A stretch of DNA of 64,000 bases from Flavobacterium sp. W4I14. Its GTDB lineage: Bacteria > Bacteroidota > Bacteroidia > Sphingobacteriales > Sphingobacteriaceae. The stretch covers positions 1,922,001 through 1,986,000 of the forward strand of contig JAUSZU010000001.1 of assembly GCA_030817875.1 (NCBI GenBank), read 5' to 3'. Below are positions 7,663 to 16,315 of the stretch, one piece after another; the first letter of the stretch is position 1, and every line of letters begins with the position of its first letter. The notes under the pieces are model-generated. The model was not told the origin of the DNA. It was given only the letters and a program-made list of their open reading frames with translations, and ran no database searches. The translations under genes were made by a program, and so were the position numbers.

Positions 7663-8466
7663 TTACCCTTGATCTGCTCTATACATCCTGCTTTCAACAG
7701 GTCTGTAATATTCTTGTAAACTGGCCGGTACCCTTGCATTATACCCGATAATCTGCCGTAAATCGCTATCTATTTTTTCGCCAAAATCATAACCCAAAAA
7801 GCGAGGATAATCGAACTGTTGTTTAATGTAAGGTTTAGTAAAACCTAAGGTCAATGCCCTCCGCGGCTTTCTGGTGTAGTTGATTCCACCTGCATGCCAA
7901 ATATTAGAATCGAATAATATAATACTTCCCTTTTTGGCAATAGCTTGTTTAGCGAAAGCGTTAAAGTGTTTTTCTTCTGGCTTGATATCCAATTTATGAG
8001 AGCCTGACAAAAAATGTGTGGCTCCATTAAATATGGTAAAATCATCAAGCACAATAATCATCTGGATCATAAATTTAGATTCAGCGGAAAATGTACGTAC
8101 ATCGCGATGGATATTCTGGATATAAGATTTGGTCTTTTTGGTGTTAATTACGCCATTTATTCCATTAAGAATATAGTTTCCACCCAAAAAATCGCGGATT
8201 TCTCGATGGCAGTACAACTTATTCAAAAGCTCGATAGAGAAATTATCTTTCTCAAGCAGGTGATGTAATGTTCCCTCCATATTCTCTTCAATTCCATTTA
8301 AAATCTGTATTTCTCTTCTTAAAAGATAAGAAGTTTCGAAACCTGTAGTTATTTCTGAAATTAATTTCTGGTTGATTGCCTTTTCATACACAACCCAACC
8401 ATATTCATCTATAGCTTCCCTAAAGTCAGCTAAAGTGGCTCGTTTGTAAATAAATGTATTGTTCAC
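7663..8466 (-). CDS. phytanoyl-CoA dioxygenase (PhyH) family Fe(II)/2-oxoglutarate oxygenase
   Basis: A 267-residue protein of the PhyH-like double-stranded beta-helix family. The iron facial triad is visible as H120-x-D122 (NIHRDVRTF) and H191 (NIWHAGGIN). The 2-oxoglutarate-binding Arg is in PRRALTLGF at 202-203. GATHFLSGSHK is also typical of the family. Such enzymes hydroxylate or desaturate small molecules using O2 and 2-oxoglutarate. In this locus the substrate may be a sugar, a lipid or an acyl/amino-acid substituent. It is the first gene of a tight PhyH-DegT-GNAT group (4-bp gap, then a 4-bp overlap), which points to one short modification pathway. All ligands are present, so it is probably active. 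Confidence 0.8.
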   Translation of the reverse strand: MNNTFIYKRATLADFREAIDEYGWVVYEKAINQKLISEITTGFETSYLLRREIQILNGIEENMEGTLHHLLEKDNFSIELLNKLYCHREIRDFLGGNYILNGINGVINTKKTKSYIQNIHRDVRTFSAESKFMIQMIIVLDDFTIFNGATHFLSGSHKLDIKPEEKHFNAFAKQAIAKKGSIILFDSNIWHAGGINYTRKPRRALTLGFTKPYIKQQFDYPRFLGYDFGEKIDSDLRQIIGYNARVPASLQEYYRPVESRMYRADQG

Positions 8467-8834
8467 AATTTTAGTTTTTATTTGAAATAATTAGTATTAT
8501 ATATGATCGTTTTTAGGTTATGATACTAACGGCATGATTTTCAAAACGAACTGAGTTGACTGGATTGACATTACACTTATTTATAGCAAAAAAGAAAATA
8601 TTACAAGAGAGAGCAGGTTGTCTTATCTAGTCAATGCATCATAAATGCAACGCGGCAGAACTTATAATCAAACATTCTTTTACAGATAAAAGTCATTTCT
8701 TTTTTAACCTGCTTTGATTATTCATAATCCACAGCAAAGAGTAGTTTGCTTTTTTTATCGCACAATAAAATAGATTTTTACTTTAATTTAATTAAGTTTA
8801 AAGCATTAGTCAAACTCACTTTACTTGGATTGTT
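8467..8834. other. divergent intergenic region inside the polysaccharide locus
   Basis: A 368-bp region between the leftward PhyH gene and the rightward acyltransferase gene. It is very AT-rich with T-runs (8745-8760) and a TTTAATTTAATTAAG segment near 8780. It must hold the promoter for the rightward gene and may hold one for the leftward PhyH group. No full TAnnTTTG box, RNA gene or reading frame was found. Confidence 0.45.
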
Positions 8835-9473
8835 ATGGTCAAAAAAATCACAAAAATGATAAGTGTATTACAACACAGTAATATTTTTTCAACATTGTGG
8901 TATAATATTGTGTTGGGCTATTTCCCGAAGATTATATTAATCGTTTACAAACGGACAAAGGTTTCCATTCATCAAACGGCACGATTAGATATCAAAACTC
9001 GTTTACAGGTAGGTTCTGCCTGGGAAGGCACTAATCATAGCTTTTCTACTTTAATGATTGCAGAAAATGGAAAAATGACCGTCCATGGTGATTTTGATTT
9101 TCATACAGGTGTTTTTATAGCTGTAAACAAGAATGCAGTGCTCGAAATAGGAAGCGGTTATACAAATAACGATGTCGATATTTCATGTTTTAGCGCTATC
9201 AAAATTGGAAATAATGTTGCCATCTCCAAAGGTGTAATTATCAGAGATTCTGACAATCATGAAATTGGGGAAGGTGGTGAGGATATTAGTAAACCCATTG
9301 AAATAGGCGACAATGTTTGGATTGGTTTGCGGGCAATTATCTTAAAAGGTGTGAAAATAGGAAATGGTTCTATAATTGCAGCTGGAGCTTTAGTAAATAA
9401 GGATGTTCCTGCAAATTGTTTGGCAGCAGGAGTTCCGGCTAAAATTATTAAAGAAAATATCAGCTGGAAATAA
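8835..9473 (+). CDS. left-handed beta-helix (hexapeptide) acyltransferase
   Basis: A 212-residue protein of the WbbJ/maltose-acetyltransferase-like family. The C-terminal half shows hexapeptide repeats (IGDNVWIGLRAIILKGV, then KIGNGSIIAAGALV) ending in the diagnostic NKDVPANCLAAGVPAKII. Such enzymes O- or N-acetylate sugars from acetyl-CoA as trimers in the cytoplasm. The usual catalytic His is probably in the SDNHEIGEGG loop. It is the only gene of the polysaccharide region on the plus strand and has its own upstream region, so it is transcribed independently. That arrangement suggests later acquisition or an inversion. The acceptor sugar is unknown. Confidence 0.85.
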   Translation: MVKKITKMISVLQHSNIFSTLWYNIVLGYFPKIILIVYKRTKVSIHQTARLDIKTRLQVGSAWEGTNHSFSTLMIAENGKMTVHGDFDFHTGVFIAVNKNAVLEIGSGYTNNDVDISCFSAIKIGNNVAISKGVIIRDSDNHEIGEGGEDISKPIEIGDNVWIGLRAIILKGVKIGNGSIIAAGALVNKDVPANCLAAGVPAKIIKENISWK

Positions 9474-9516
9474 ACTGCAAAATGGTCATCAATATTAAAA
9501 AATTATAGGGAAATCC

Positions 9517-10656
9517 TTATGATAAAACTTGCATTATTTTTAACATTTGTGCGTTTACCAGATTTACATCGAACTTTTGTTGGGCAAAGATCCTTCCGTT
9601 GCGACCATTTAAGATGATATCCATAGTATTGGAAAGATAGTGTTTCATAGAATTGGCTAAGGCTGAAATATCTTTGATAGGTATCAGAAAGCCATTTTTT
9701 TCGCTAGGTAAAACTGTTATGGTTTCCCTACAACCTGCTGAATTGCAAGTAATGATAGGCCTACCCATCGCCATGCCTTCTAATAAACATCTAGGCACTC
9801 CTTCCCCATAATAGGAGGGTAAAACAACTACCGAGGCCTCTTTTATATAAGGCTTAACATCATTCACTTCTCCAATGTATTCTATAATATCACCCAATTT
9901 AATTTTCTGATATAATTCTTCTCCAATGGCATCTATGTTATCATCATACGAACCAATAAGTTTAAATTTCGCGTTTGGAAAGTTTAGCTTGACTAATTTT
10001 GCCGCTTCGTAAAACTCTTTAATGCCTTTTGCGTTTATCAACCTAGCAATCATTAAAAAACTTACATTTTTTGTTTCTGGCTCCGAATAAGCATAATCTA
10101 ATAAATCTACACCAGACCCATTTACCACATGTACTTTATGCTTTAAATTAATGATGTTCTCCAGCAAAAGTTTTTTGCAATCATCTTGATTCTGAAAAAT
10201 TATGTCAACCCTTTTATTAGCTGATAAACTAAACTTCAAAAGCATTTTGGTAATCTTGCTTACCAAATTTTTCTTTGTCTCCGAATCTGTAAAATTATAC
10301 CCCAAACCGGTTAACATGGGTGTTATGCGATTAACTCTACATAATTTAGAAACTATCGTTCCATATATTATCGGTTTGAAAGTATAAGGGAAAAATACAT
10401 CCGGTTTAACTCTTCTAATCAGTTTATATAAACTGGCGATATATTTAAGATCAGACAGAATCGAAACATTACTCCCCCATAAATCATTTTCATGAACAAC
10501 TACATTTAGCTTTTTTAGTTTTTCGGCGACGGATTTCTGAACAATTTTTGGCGTAAAAACATGCACTTGATTACATTTTACCAATTCCTCTATTAATTTA
10601 CCTCTAAAACCTAATAAGGTATGGGAAGAATCGCAAGCGATTAAAACTTTTTCCAT
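9517..10656 (-). CDS. family 4 glycosyltransferase, PglA/CapM-like
   Basis: A 379-residue GT-B enzyme. The N-terminal acceptor domain carries DSSHTLLGFRGKLIEELV, then PDVFFPYTFKPIIYG and TPMLTGLGYNF, which recall PglA/CapM-type transferases that add HexNAc to lipid-linked amino sugars. The donor domain has MIARLINAKGIKEFYEA (start of GT1/GT4 homology) and the EX7E motif in YGEGVPRCLLEGMAMGRPII. It has no membrane helix and probably works at the cytoplasmic membrane face on undecaprenyl-linked intermediates. It lies downstream of a terminator-like hairpin that follows the PL1-like gene, so it may have a separate promoter. Confidence 0.85.
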   Translation of the reverse strand: MEKVLIACDSSHTLLGFRGKLIEELVKCNQVHVFTPKIVQKSVAEKLKKLNVVVHENDLWGSNVSILSDLKYIASLYKLIRRVKPDVFFPYTFKPIIYGTIVSKLCRVNRITPMLTGLGYNFTDSETKKNLVSKITKMLLKFSLSANKRVDIIFQNQDDCKKLLLENIINLKHKVHVVNGSGVDLLDYAYSEPETKNVSFLMIARLINAKGIKEFYEAAKLVKLNFPNAKFKLIGSYDDNIDAIGEELYQKIKLGDIIEYIGEVNDVKPYIKEASVVVLPSYYGEGVPRCLLEGMAMGRPIITCNSAGCRETITVLPSEKNGFLIPIKDISALANSMKHYLSNTMDIILNGRNGRIFAQQKFDVNLVNAQMLKIMQVLS

Positions 10657-10694
10657 GATATTAATTATTATCCATCAATAAAAACATTAAACTA

Positions 10695-10722
10695 TAAAGC
10701 CACCCATTACTAGGTGGCTTTA
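10695..10722 (-). terminator. hairpin after the PL1-like gene
   Basis: A perfect 10-bp stem TAAAGCCACC/GGTGGCTTTA with an 8-base loop, starting about 25 bp past the PL1-like stop codon. On the minus strand it is followed by an interrupted T-rich stretch (TAGTTTAATGTTTTT). This looks like a rho-independent terminator or attenuator. It would separate the PL1-like gene from the downstream glycosyltransferase within an otherwise compact locus. Confidence 0.65.
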
Positions 10723-10746
10723 CTATAAAAGAAGATTTGATTTTAA

Positions 10747-12174
10747 TTATTTTGGACCAGCTCCTTTTGTCACAATTGCAGGAACGTCTGCTGCATTATT
10801 TAGTGCTGCTTTATATTCGTAGGTTGGTGCCCAATTACCTGCTGTAGTAGTGATATTATTAGCTTCACAGTTCACATAAATGTTAGTATTTGCCCCTGTA
10901 ATGTATCCTGGAGGATCTCCGGCTAAACTTGTTGAGATAGGCATTTTACAATTTGAAAAGTAATCATTATCGGTACGTATATTTCCACCTGCACGAGCTC
11001 CAATCGAATAACCGTTATTATTTAAATGGTAATTATTGAACATGTGTACGCTTCCGTAATTCATTGTTGGCTCCCGCTCAGAAATATTGTACCAATAATT
11101 GTGGTGTAATGTTACATGTAACCTTCCAATATCAGTTCCTGCAGATTTATCGTTTATGCCTGAACTAATTAACACAGATAATACCTGATCGTGAAATTTG
11201 TTCCAGGATATGGTTACATAATCAGATCCTCTTGCAACTATAATATCTTTACTATAATAGTCGTATCCATGATCACGGTCGGTTGAAAATTCGCAGTGAT
11301 CTATCCATACATGATGAGCGCCCTCAGAAACGGTTACTGCACCATAGGATAAATAATTGCTCATTTTAAGATTTTGAACGATAACATTGCTCACCGCCGA
11401 GCCTATAAGCTGAAATGACGCACCTTCAATTGAAGCTCCTGATAAACCAATAATTGATTTATTCGACTTCACATAGATTGGATCGGCCCCAGCTCCCTTT
11501 ATCGCACCTGAAACGTAAACAATTTTGGCATTATTATCAGCCTGAAGTGCACTTTTAAGTGCTGACAATGAATTTACAGTAACCACAGATCCTCCCTGAC
11601 CACCTGTAGTAGAGCCATTTAATGTGGCATATCCTAAAATTAACTGACTTGCATCTGAAGATACAGGATCAGTTGAAGGTGTTGTTATACCTTGGTCGGG
11701 GGCTGTTACCTGTCCTCCAACTGTATAGGTATATTTCCTGCCGTTAGTTAACGGGTTAGAGTTATCAGATGCTGAAAAATATAAATAACCCATCCAATGG
11801 CTAAAACGACCTTTACCGGTATTTCTAATATCATCGTGTAGCGAATGTGCAGGCCCGATTTCAACACCATTTTCGTAGACTTTTAAAGTTGAAGCTGCTG
11901 GTTGGTTTCCAGAATCGCTAATTAAACTCGCATCCAATGGCACTCTAAAAGCAAAACCCAAATCTAGTTTTCCAGTACTTGGATCTATGCTACCCACACC
12001 TGTACTTGTACTTGTGCCTGTACCTCTACGTGCCTCAATTGCTTCAGTACTCAAAGAGTCTGTGGGTGTTAAAAGCTCAGCCCCTTCTTTTTTACAATTA
12101 CTGAAACCAATAATTATGGTAATTAATAAACTTGATAAAATCACTTTGTTAAATAATCTTTTCTTTAAATGCAT
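10747..12174 (-). CDS. lipoprotein with polysaccharide lyase family 1 (pectate lyase-like) beta-helix, active site divergent
   Basis: The start was set at the Met just before LKKRLFNK, giving 475 residues with an SPII signal peptide (IIGFSNC, Cys27). An Ig-like/linker segment (about 45-165) precedes a right-handed beta-helix. PL1 landmarks are HVWIDHC (about 288-294), GSDYVTISWNKFHD (about 316-329), VTLHHNYW, and SEREPTMNYG with the catalytic-type Arg at about 367. As I recall the family pattern, other conserved positions differ: the two Asp calcium ligands of the YYDGLLD segment read Ser and Ile, the Lys after FHDHD is Leu, and the second Arg of R-x-P-x-x-R is Asn. The fold assignment is firm, but pectate cleavage is doubtful. 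It probably acts in the periplasm or on the outer membrane, perhaps trimming or binding the locus polymer. A UDP-galacturonate-forming epimerase lies next upstream. Confidence 0.8.
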   Translation of the reverse strand: MHLKKRLFNKVILSSLLITIIIGFSNCKKEGAELLTPTDSLSTEAIEARRGTGTSTSTGVGSIDPSTGKLDLGFAFRVPLDASLISDSGNQPAASTLKVYENGVEIGPAHSLHDDIRNTGKGRFSHWMGYLYFSASDNSNPLTNGRKYTYTVGGQVTAPDQGITTPSTDPVSSDASQLILGYATLNGSTTGGQGGSVVTVNSLSALKSALQADNNAKIVYVSGAIKGAGADPIYVKSNKSIIGLSGASIEGASFQLIGSAVSNVIVQNLKMSNYLSYGAVTVSEGAHHVWIDHCEFSTDRDHGYDYYSKDIIVARGSDYVTISWNKFHDQVLSVLISSGINDKSAGTDIGRLHVTLHHNYWYNISEREPTMNYGSVHMFNNYHLNNNGYSIGARAGGNIRTDNDYFSNCKMPISTSLAGDPPGYITGANTNIYVNCEANNITTTAGNWAPTYEYKAALNNAADVPAIVTKGAGPK

Positions 12175-12251
12175 ATTTGAATTTTTAAAATTTACCCCTT
12201 TAACGCTAAACACGTAAGTTGTATATTTTAAAAAATTGCAGTTTTGCAGAT

Positions 12252-12287
12252 AAGCATATATTTTTTTTGTAAAAAAAATATGCGCTT
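12252..12287. terminator. AT-rich hairpin between epimerase and PL1-like genes
   Basis: Inverted repeat AAGCATATATTTTTTTT against AAAAAAAATATGCGCTT with only two or three imperfect pairs and a minimal loop (GT). Reading leftward it comes about 80 bp after the epimerase stop and has runs of T in its own arm. It could be a terminator for the epimerase transcript or a structured 5' leader for the PL1-like gene. The low GC makes the fold weak. Confidence 0.4.
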
Positions 12288-12363
12288 AATATTTGTTGTT
12301 CAATTAGTTACATTTTTTATATGATTTGATTTTTAAAAAAAATTATAAAGTTTTGTTATTTTT

Positions 12364-13476
12364 TTATATGACATTAGCATGATAATGTGTTTCCAATTTC
12401 ACACTTTTCAATGGTTTTTTCACACTTTTTCCATAATAATTGTGAAACCAGTTTACAAAATTGTAAACACCTTGTTTAACAGAAACACCAGGTTCATAAT
12501 GTAATGTATTCTTCAAATCGTCAATATTTGCAGAAGTTGAGCTTACATCTCCATCTTGCATAGGTAGTAAGTTTTTCTTAGCTTCTATTCCAGTGTGTGT
12601 CTCAATTTCAGTTATAAAATCAAGTAAACTTACTGGTTCTCCCCTTCCAATATTGTAAACTGCATAAGGAGCCTTTGAACTTGCAGGATCTGGATTTTCG
12701 TCATTCCAATTCGGATTTGCTTTGGCTGGATTATCGATAACACGCACAATACCTTCAACAATATCATCAACATAAGTAAAGTCACGTTTCATATCTCCAT
12801 TATTAAAAACCTCGATGGGTTTGCCCTCCAAAATTGCTTTGGTGAACATAAACAAGGCCATATCCGGACGTCCCCAAGGGCCATAGACAGTAAAAAACCT
12901 TAAACCTGTTGTTGCTAAGTTAAATAAGGAGCTGTATGCATGTGCCATTAATTCGTTGCTTTTTTTGGATGCAGCGTAAAGCGACATTGGATGATTTACA
13001 CTGTCATGGGTACTAAAAGGCATTTTTTTATTCATTCCATAAACGCTGGATGAACTAGCATATAATAAGTGACCAATTTTGAAATTTCTGCAACATTCTA
13101 AAACATTTAGAAAACCTTTAATATTTGTATCGATGTAGGCTGATGGATTAGTTATACTATAGCGAACCCCTGCTTGTGCGGCCAAATTACATACGGCATC
13201 AAATTCAAATGTTTTAAAACACTCGTTTAATTTTTTGCTATCGCATATATCAAGTTTAATAAAAGTATAATTTGGAAACCTGTTACTCACTTGCGGTTTA
13301 CCATATTTTAGCATGCTTACGTCAATACCCGTTTCAATTAACCTATCATACTTAAGTTTTACATCATAATAGTCGTTAACATTGTCTATGCCAACAACGG
13401 TGTCTCCTCTTTCTAACAAGCGTTGAGCCAAATGAAAGCCGATGAAGCCGGCCGTACCAGTAATTAAAATTTTCAT
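12364..13476 (-). CDS. UDP-glucuronate 4-epimerase-like NAD-dependent epimerase
   Basis: A 370-residue extended SDR. The Rossmann motif GTAGFIGFHLAQRLLERGD and the following VVGIDNVNDYYDVKLKYDRL are the signature of the LspL/GAE-type UDP-glucuronate 4-epimerases, which make UDP-galacturonate. The SDR dyad is visible as YAASKK, with Ser in LLYASSSSVYG. The substrate end has FFTVYGPWGRPDMALF and RDFTYVDDI, both typical. It acts in the cytoplasm. UDP-glucuronate would come from a UDP-glucose dehydrogenase, which is not clearly present here (the locus dehydrogenase looks HexNAc-specific). The pairing with a PL1-fold protein suggests that the polymer contains galacturonic acid. Confidence 0.85.
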   Translation of the reverse strand: MKILITGTAGFIGFHLAQRLLERGDTVVGIDNVNDYYDVKLKYDRLIETGIDVSMLKYGKPQVSNRFPNYTFIKLDICDSKKLNECFKTFEFDAVCNLAAQAGVRYSITNPSAYIDTNIKGFLNVLECCRNFKIGHLLYASSSSVYGMNKKMPFSTHDSVNHPMSLYAASKKSNELMAHAYSSLFNLATTGLRFFTVYGPWGRPDMALFMFTKAILEGKPIEVFNNGDMKRDFTYVDDIVEGIVRVIDNPAKANPNWNDENPDPASSKAPYAVYNIGRGEPVSLLDFITEIETHTGIEAKKNLLPMQDGDVSSTSANIDDLKNTLHYEPGVSVKQGVYNFVNWFHNYYGKSVKKPLKSVKLETHYHANVI

Positions 13477-13577
13477 AACAGAATATTGTTTTAGTTAATT
13501 TTTAAGAAAAATTTTTGACATGAGAAGTCTAGCCAAATTGTCTAGCAATCTGGTACTAATCAAAATATAAGCTTCTA

Positions 13578-14648
13578 CTATATGGCCTGAAGGATAGATT
13601 GCGCAACAATCACGGGACTTCTTTTGTTCAAATAGGTCATAATACCTGCTCCAGCCGCTAAATTTGGATTCTTAATTGTATTCAGCATTGCATGAGCTAA
13701 CGCATCTACGTTATTCGTCGCCACTTTTGAAATATCTGGGATGGCATCAATTCCACCGGCGCAAAGTGTGGTAACGATGGCTTTATTTAAAGCCATCATT
13801 TCTAGCAAGGTATTTGGAAACCCCTCCTTTATAGATGAGACTACACACAATTTTGCCATTTTAAAATAGGGCATTGGATTAGCGATATGCCCTTTAAAAA
13901 TGACTGAGTTTGTTAAATTAAGTTCTTCTACCAAATTCAATAACCTATCCCTTTCTTTTCCCTCACCTAAAATTAAAAGTTTAAGCGCTGGATAACTCTG
14001 ATGCACAATATTGAAAGACCGAATTAGAATATCGAAACCTTTCTCAGGTATAAGTCTGCCAGCAGCACATATAAATTGCAACTGATTTACCTCCAATGTT
14101 AAAGTTTCTTTTGCTTGCGCCAATAACATTGGCAGATCGACTGGATTAGGTTGAACAAGGGTTATTCTTTCACTAATAAACCGATTGTGTTGCAACAGCT
14201 GTTCTTTCATCAACTCTGTCTGGCAAATCACCAAATTAACCCCAGGATATCCTAGCTTGTAAATTAAACTATATAAATATTTTTTCAACCCAGAAAACCT
14301 GGTGAACACCGAGGTACATTCTCTGACAACCAATTTCGACCGCAAACATCCAATCCTCTTAAAGAAACCTAAGTACGCATTTAAATAAGGATGTGTACTC
14401 ATTACAACATCATCCTTTTTAAATTTTCTTATTAATAAAATGAGCTTTAATAGACCGAACACTATATGAGTATTGGATAGGAATTTAGCGTTCAAATTGG
14501 GAGGTATTGCTAATCGAGACCCATGATTTCTTTTCAAAAAAATCAGTTTCCCATTAATTGCCACCGCCATTTTTAGTAATACCTGCTCCGCCCCATTTGG
14601 CTCATCAGTTAAAGAAATAACTTGAAATTGTTTATGATTAGTACTCAT
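13578..14648 (-). CDS. family 4 glycosyltransferase
   Basis: A 356-residue GT-B enzyme. The N-terminal domain has GAEQVLLKMAVAI in place of the usual Gly-rich acceptor loop. The donor domain shows FICAAGRLIPEKGFDILIRSF, LLILGEGKERDRL, VIFKGHIANPMPYF and the EX7E motif in SSIKEGFPNTLLEMMALNKAIV, all standard for retaining GT4 enzymes. There is no membrane span. It starts 15 bp after the stop of the propeller-like gene and is probably part of the same transcript. Donor and acceptor sugars are unknown. It would add one residue to the repeating unit. Confidence 0.87.
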   Translation of the reverse strand: MSTNHKQFQVISLTDEPNGAEQVLLKMAVAINGKLIFLKRNHGSRLAIPPNLNAKFLSNTHIVFGLLKLILLIRKFKKDDVVMSTHPYLNAYLGFFKRIGCLRSKLVVRECTSVFTRFSGLKKYLYSLIYKLGYPGVNLVICQTELMKEQLLQHNRFISERITLVQPNPVDLPMLLAQAKETLTLEVNQLQFICAAGRLIPEKGFDILIRSFNIVHQSYPALKLLILGEGKERDRLLNLVEELNLTNSVIFKGHIANPMPYFKMAKLCVVSSIKEGFPNTLLEMMALNKAIVTTLCAGGIDAIPDISKVATNNVDALAHAMLNTIKNPNLAAGAGIMTYLNKRSPVIVAQSILQAI

Positions 14649-14663
14649 ACTATGTTTACAAGT

Positions 14664-15557
14664 TTATCTTATCCTAATTTTTCGAACTATTTTTTTAAAA
14701 GGTGTAGCCATACTAAACACCCTCCTTTTCCCATCTACCACAATTTTATTATCGGTAAAACTGATTTGATGTATCCCCTTATTATATTTTTTATCTGGCA
14801 AAATTTCAAAAACTGATTCAGTTTGGTAATCGTTTTCGCTTAAAATTTTTATCCTATTAATTTGTATCGAGCCACCGTAGCAGTTAGATGAATTTTGAGT
14901 TGGCCGATACAGGATATCCCTAACATTGAACAAGCTTCCTGCACCTCTGCAAGCCTGTGTTTCCACAGGAATCGGATTCCGATCATGTGCTTTGTAATCT
15001 CCATCAAGATGACTGGAGTAATAAATAAATAATTTATCGTTTATACCTGATATACTCGTAAACAGCCAATATTTACCTAGGTAAAGAATAATTGAGGTAT
15101 CGACAAATTGCTTACCATGAATTAGAATTTTCGTTTTTTTTAGCTCAAGTGGATTATTTTCATCAACCTTATAAAGTCCTATTTCTAGTGCTTCTGAAGT
15201 TTCTGGAATACAAAATAAATCTCCTTTATCTTGTATGAGATATGGGTATGATAAGTGGATTTGCGAAGGTGTAATTCCACTAATATTTTTTTTTGTTTTA
15301 AAATCAAAATCCTCCATCATCATAATTTTCCCATTCCCCTCCCAAAAATTTAATTCTTCATAGTAAATTTTGATGTTATTTCTATCTTTTATAATAAACG
15401 GATCTGCAGCGTAATCAACACTATCTTCTTTTAACCAATTTATAGAAGAAAGCCTTTTCATTGTCACTAAATCTTCTATCGATTGATTAACAACGCCAAT
15501 ATTCCATCTATCTATTGCAAAGCATTTTACAAATAAATTGTATATACTATTAAACAT
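14664..15557 (-). CDS. five-bladed propeller protein similar to the GINT1 N-terminal domain
   Basis: A 297-residue protein with the recurring pattern of the domain found at the N-terminus of plant glucosamine inositolphosphorylceramide transferase and of some bacterial glycosyl/formyl transferases. Key segments are YAADPFIIKDRNNIKIYYEE, ITPSQIHLSYPYLIQDKGD, FCIPETSEALEIGLY, YWLFTSI and GAGSLFNVRDILYRPTQ. These repeats suggest a GH43/32-like five-bladed beta-propeller. No separate transferase domain is attached, so its role as enzyme or sugar-binding partner is open. It lies between a GT4 and a FemAB-like gene with gaps of 14-15 bp, clearly within the operon. The family call is by pattern and moderately sure. 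Confidence 0.6.
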   Translation of the reverse strand: MFNSIYNLFVKCFAIDRWNIGVVNQSIEDLVTMKRLSSINWLKEDSVDYAADPFIIKDRNNIKIYYEELNFWEGNGKIMMMEDFDFKTKKNISGITPSQIHLSYPYLIQDKGDLFCIPETSEALEIGLYKVDENNPLELKKTKILIHGKQFVDTSIILYLGKYWLFTSISGINDKLFIYYSSHLDGDYKAHDRNPIPVETQACRGAGSLFNVRDILYRPTQNSSNCYGGSIQINRIKILSENDYQTESVFEILPDKKYNKGIHQISFTDNKIVVDGKRRVFSMATPFKKIVRKIRIR

Positions 15558-15571
15558 GGGCGTGCGCTGAT

Positions 15572-16291
15572 TTAAAATAATTTAGATAACCAAACCATTA
15601 AATACGGTATGTAATCATTTTCTTTTTTTAACTGACCACCAAAACTACTTTTGAACTGGTTTATTTTAACCATCGTTTCATTCTTTACATCAATAGAATA
15701 GCCGCCTAAATCGTATGTTTCGAAACCTAATTCCTTAAAGTATTCTATATCTTTAAAATGTAGCAATCGATTTGCTCTGCCAATTATTGCCCTAACATTA
15801 GCGCCATCTTCGTTTCTAAATAATGATGCAGAGTGAAGTAATCGTGCACGTTTCGAATTGATATCGATAACATAGCTATGCATTACAATGTCAACATCAT
15901 CATAAGAAGCTTTCGTAATCAACAAATTAGATTGATAGCCCTTTAAATTTTGGTATCTTAATTTTGGAAGTTTTTTAGTTTCGGAAAACTTATTGTAAAA
16001 AAGAAGAAATGCGTTGATATCTTCACCAACTGATGTTGTTACGCCATCCTTTAAGGCTCTTCTAATTTCATAATTGGTATTTTTATCAAAAGCATTTTGT
16101 ATGTCAGAAATGTTCTCGGTTAAATCGATAATTTTAGTGTGAAATAACTCTTTTTTAAAACCAAATAAATTTTTATGATAATCACTTTGTTTGTAAACTG
16201 TAGTTAAACAATGCCAGGGTGTAGGCTTGTCGCTGTACCATATTACTTTACGGCTTAAGAAAGGTAAAACCTTTAATTTAATACTTAGCAT
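15572..16291 (-). CDS. short FemAB/GNAT-like protein
   Basis: A 239-residue soluble protein that resembles one GNAT-fold half of FemAB-like acyltransferases. Features are NYEIRRALKDGV (the FemAB basic arm), FYNKFSETKKLPKLR, VDIVMHSYVID, ARLLHSASLFR, ANRLLHFKDIEYFKELGFETYDLGGYS and a closing NQFKSSFGGQL. The YDLGG and FKSSFGG motifs match the C-terminal part of the family. It is about 100 residues shorter than the tandem pair at the other end of the locus and only distantly similar to them. It probably transfers an acyl or aminoacyl group to a sugar amine. It directly follows the AsnB-like gene. Confidence 0.65.
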   Translation of the reverse strand: MLSIKLKVLPFLSRKVIWYSDKPTPWHCLTTVYKQSDYHKNLFGFKKELFHTKIIDLTENISDIQNAFDKNTNYEIRRALKDGVTTSVGEDINAFLLFYNKFSETKKLPKLRYQNLKGYQSNLLITKASYDDVDIVMHSYVIDINSKRARLLHSASLFRNEDGANVRAIIGRANRLLHFKDIEYFKELGFETYDLGGYSIDVKNETMVKINQFKSSFGGQLKKENDYIPYLMVWLSKLF

Positions 16292-16315
16292 ATATATTCG
16301 AGATTGTTATAACGA

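Noticed and set aside
7659..7739. Longer N-terminus of the divergent DegT-fold protein
   Set aside because: It would overlap the dioxygenase gene by 77 bp. An ATG 4 bp past the dioxygenase stop, with a purine-rich sequence before it, fits better.
12175..12213. Longer N-terminus of the PL1-like protein
   Set aside because: The extra 13 residues precede a normal lipoprotein signal peptide and would disrupt it.
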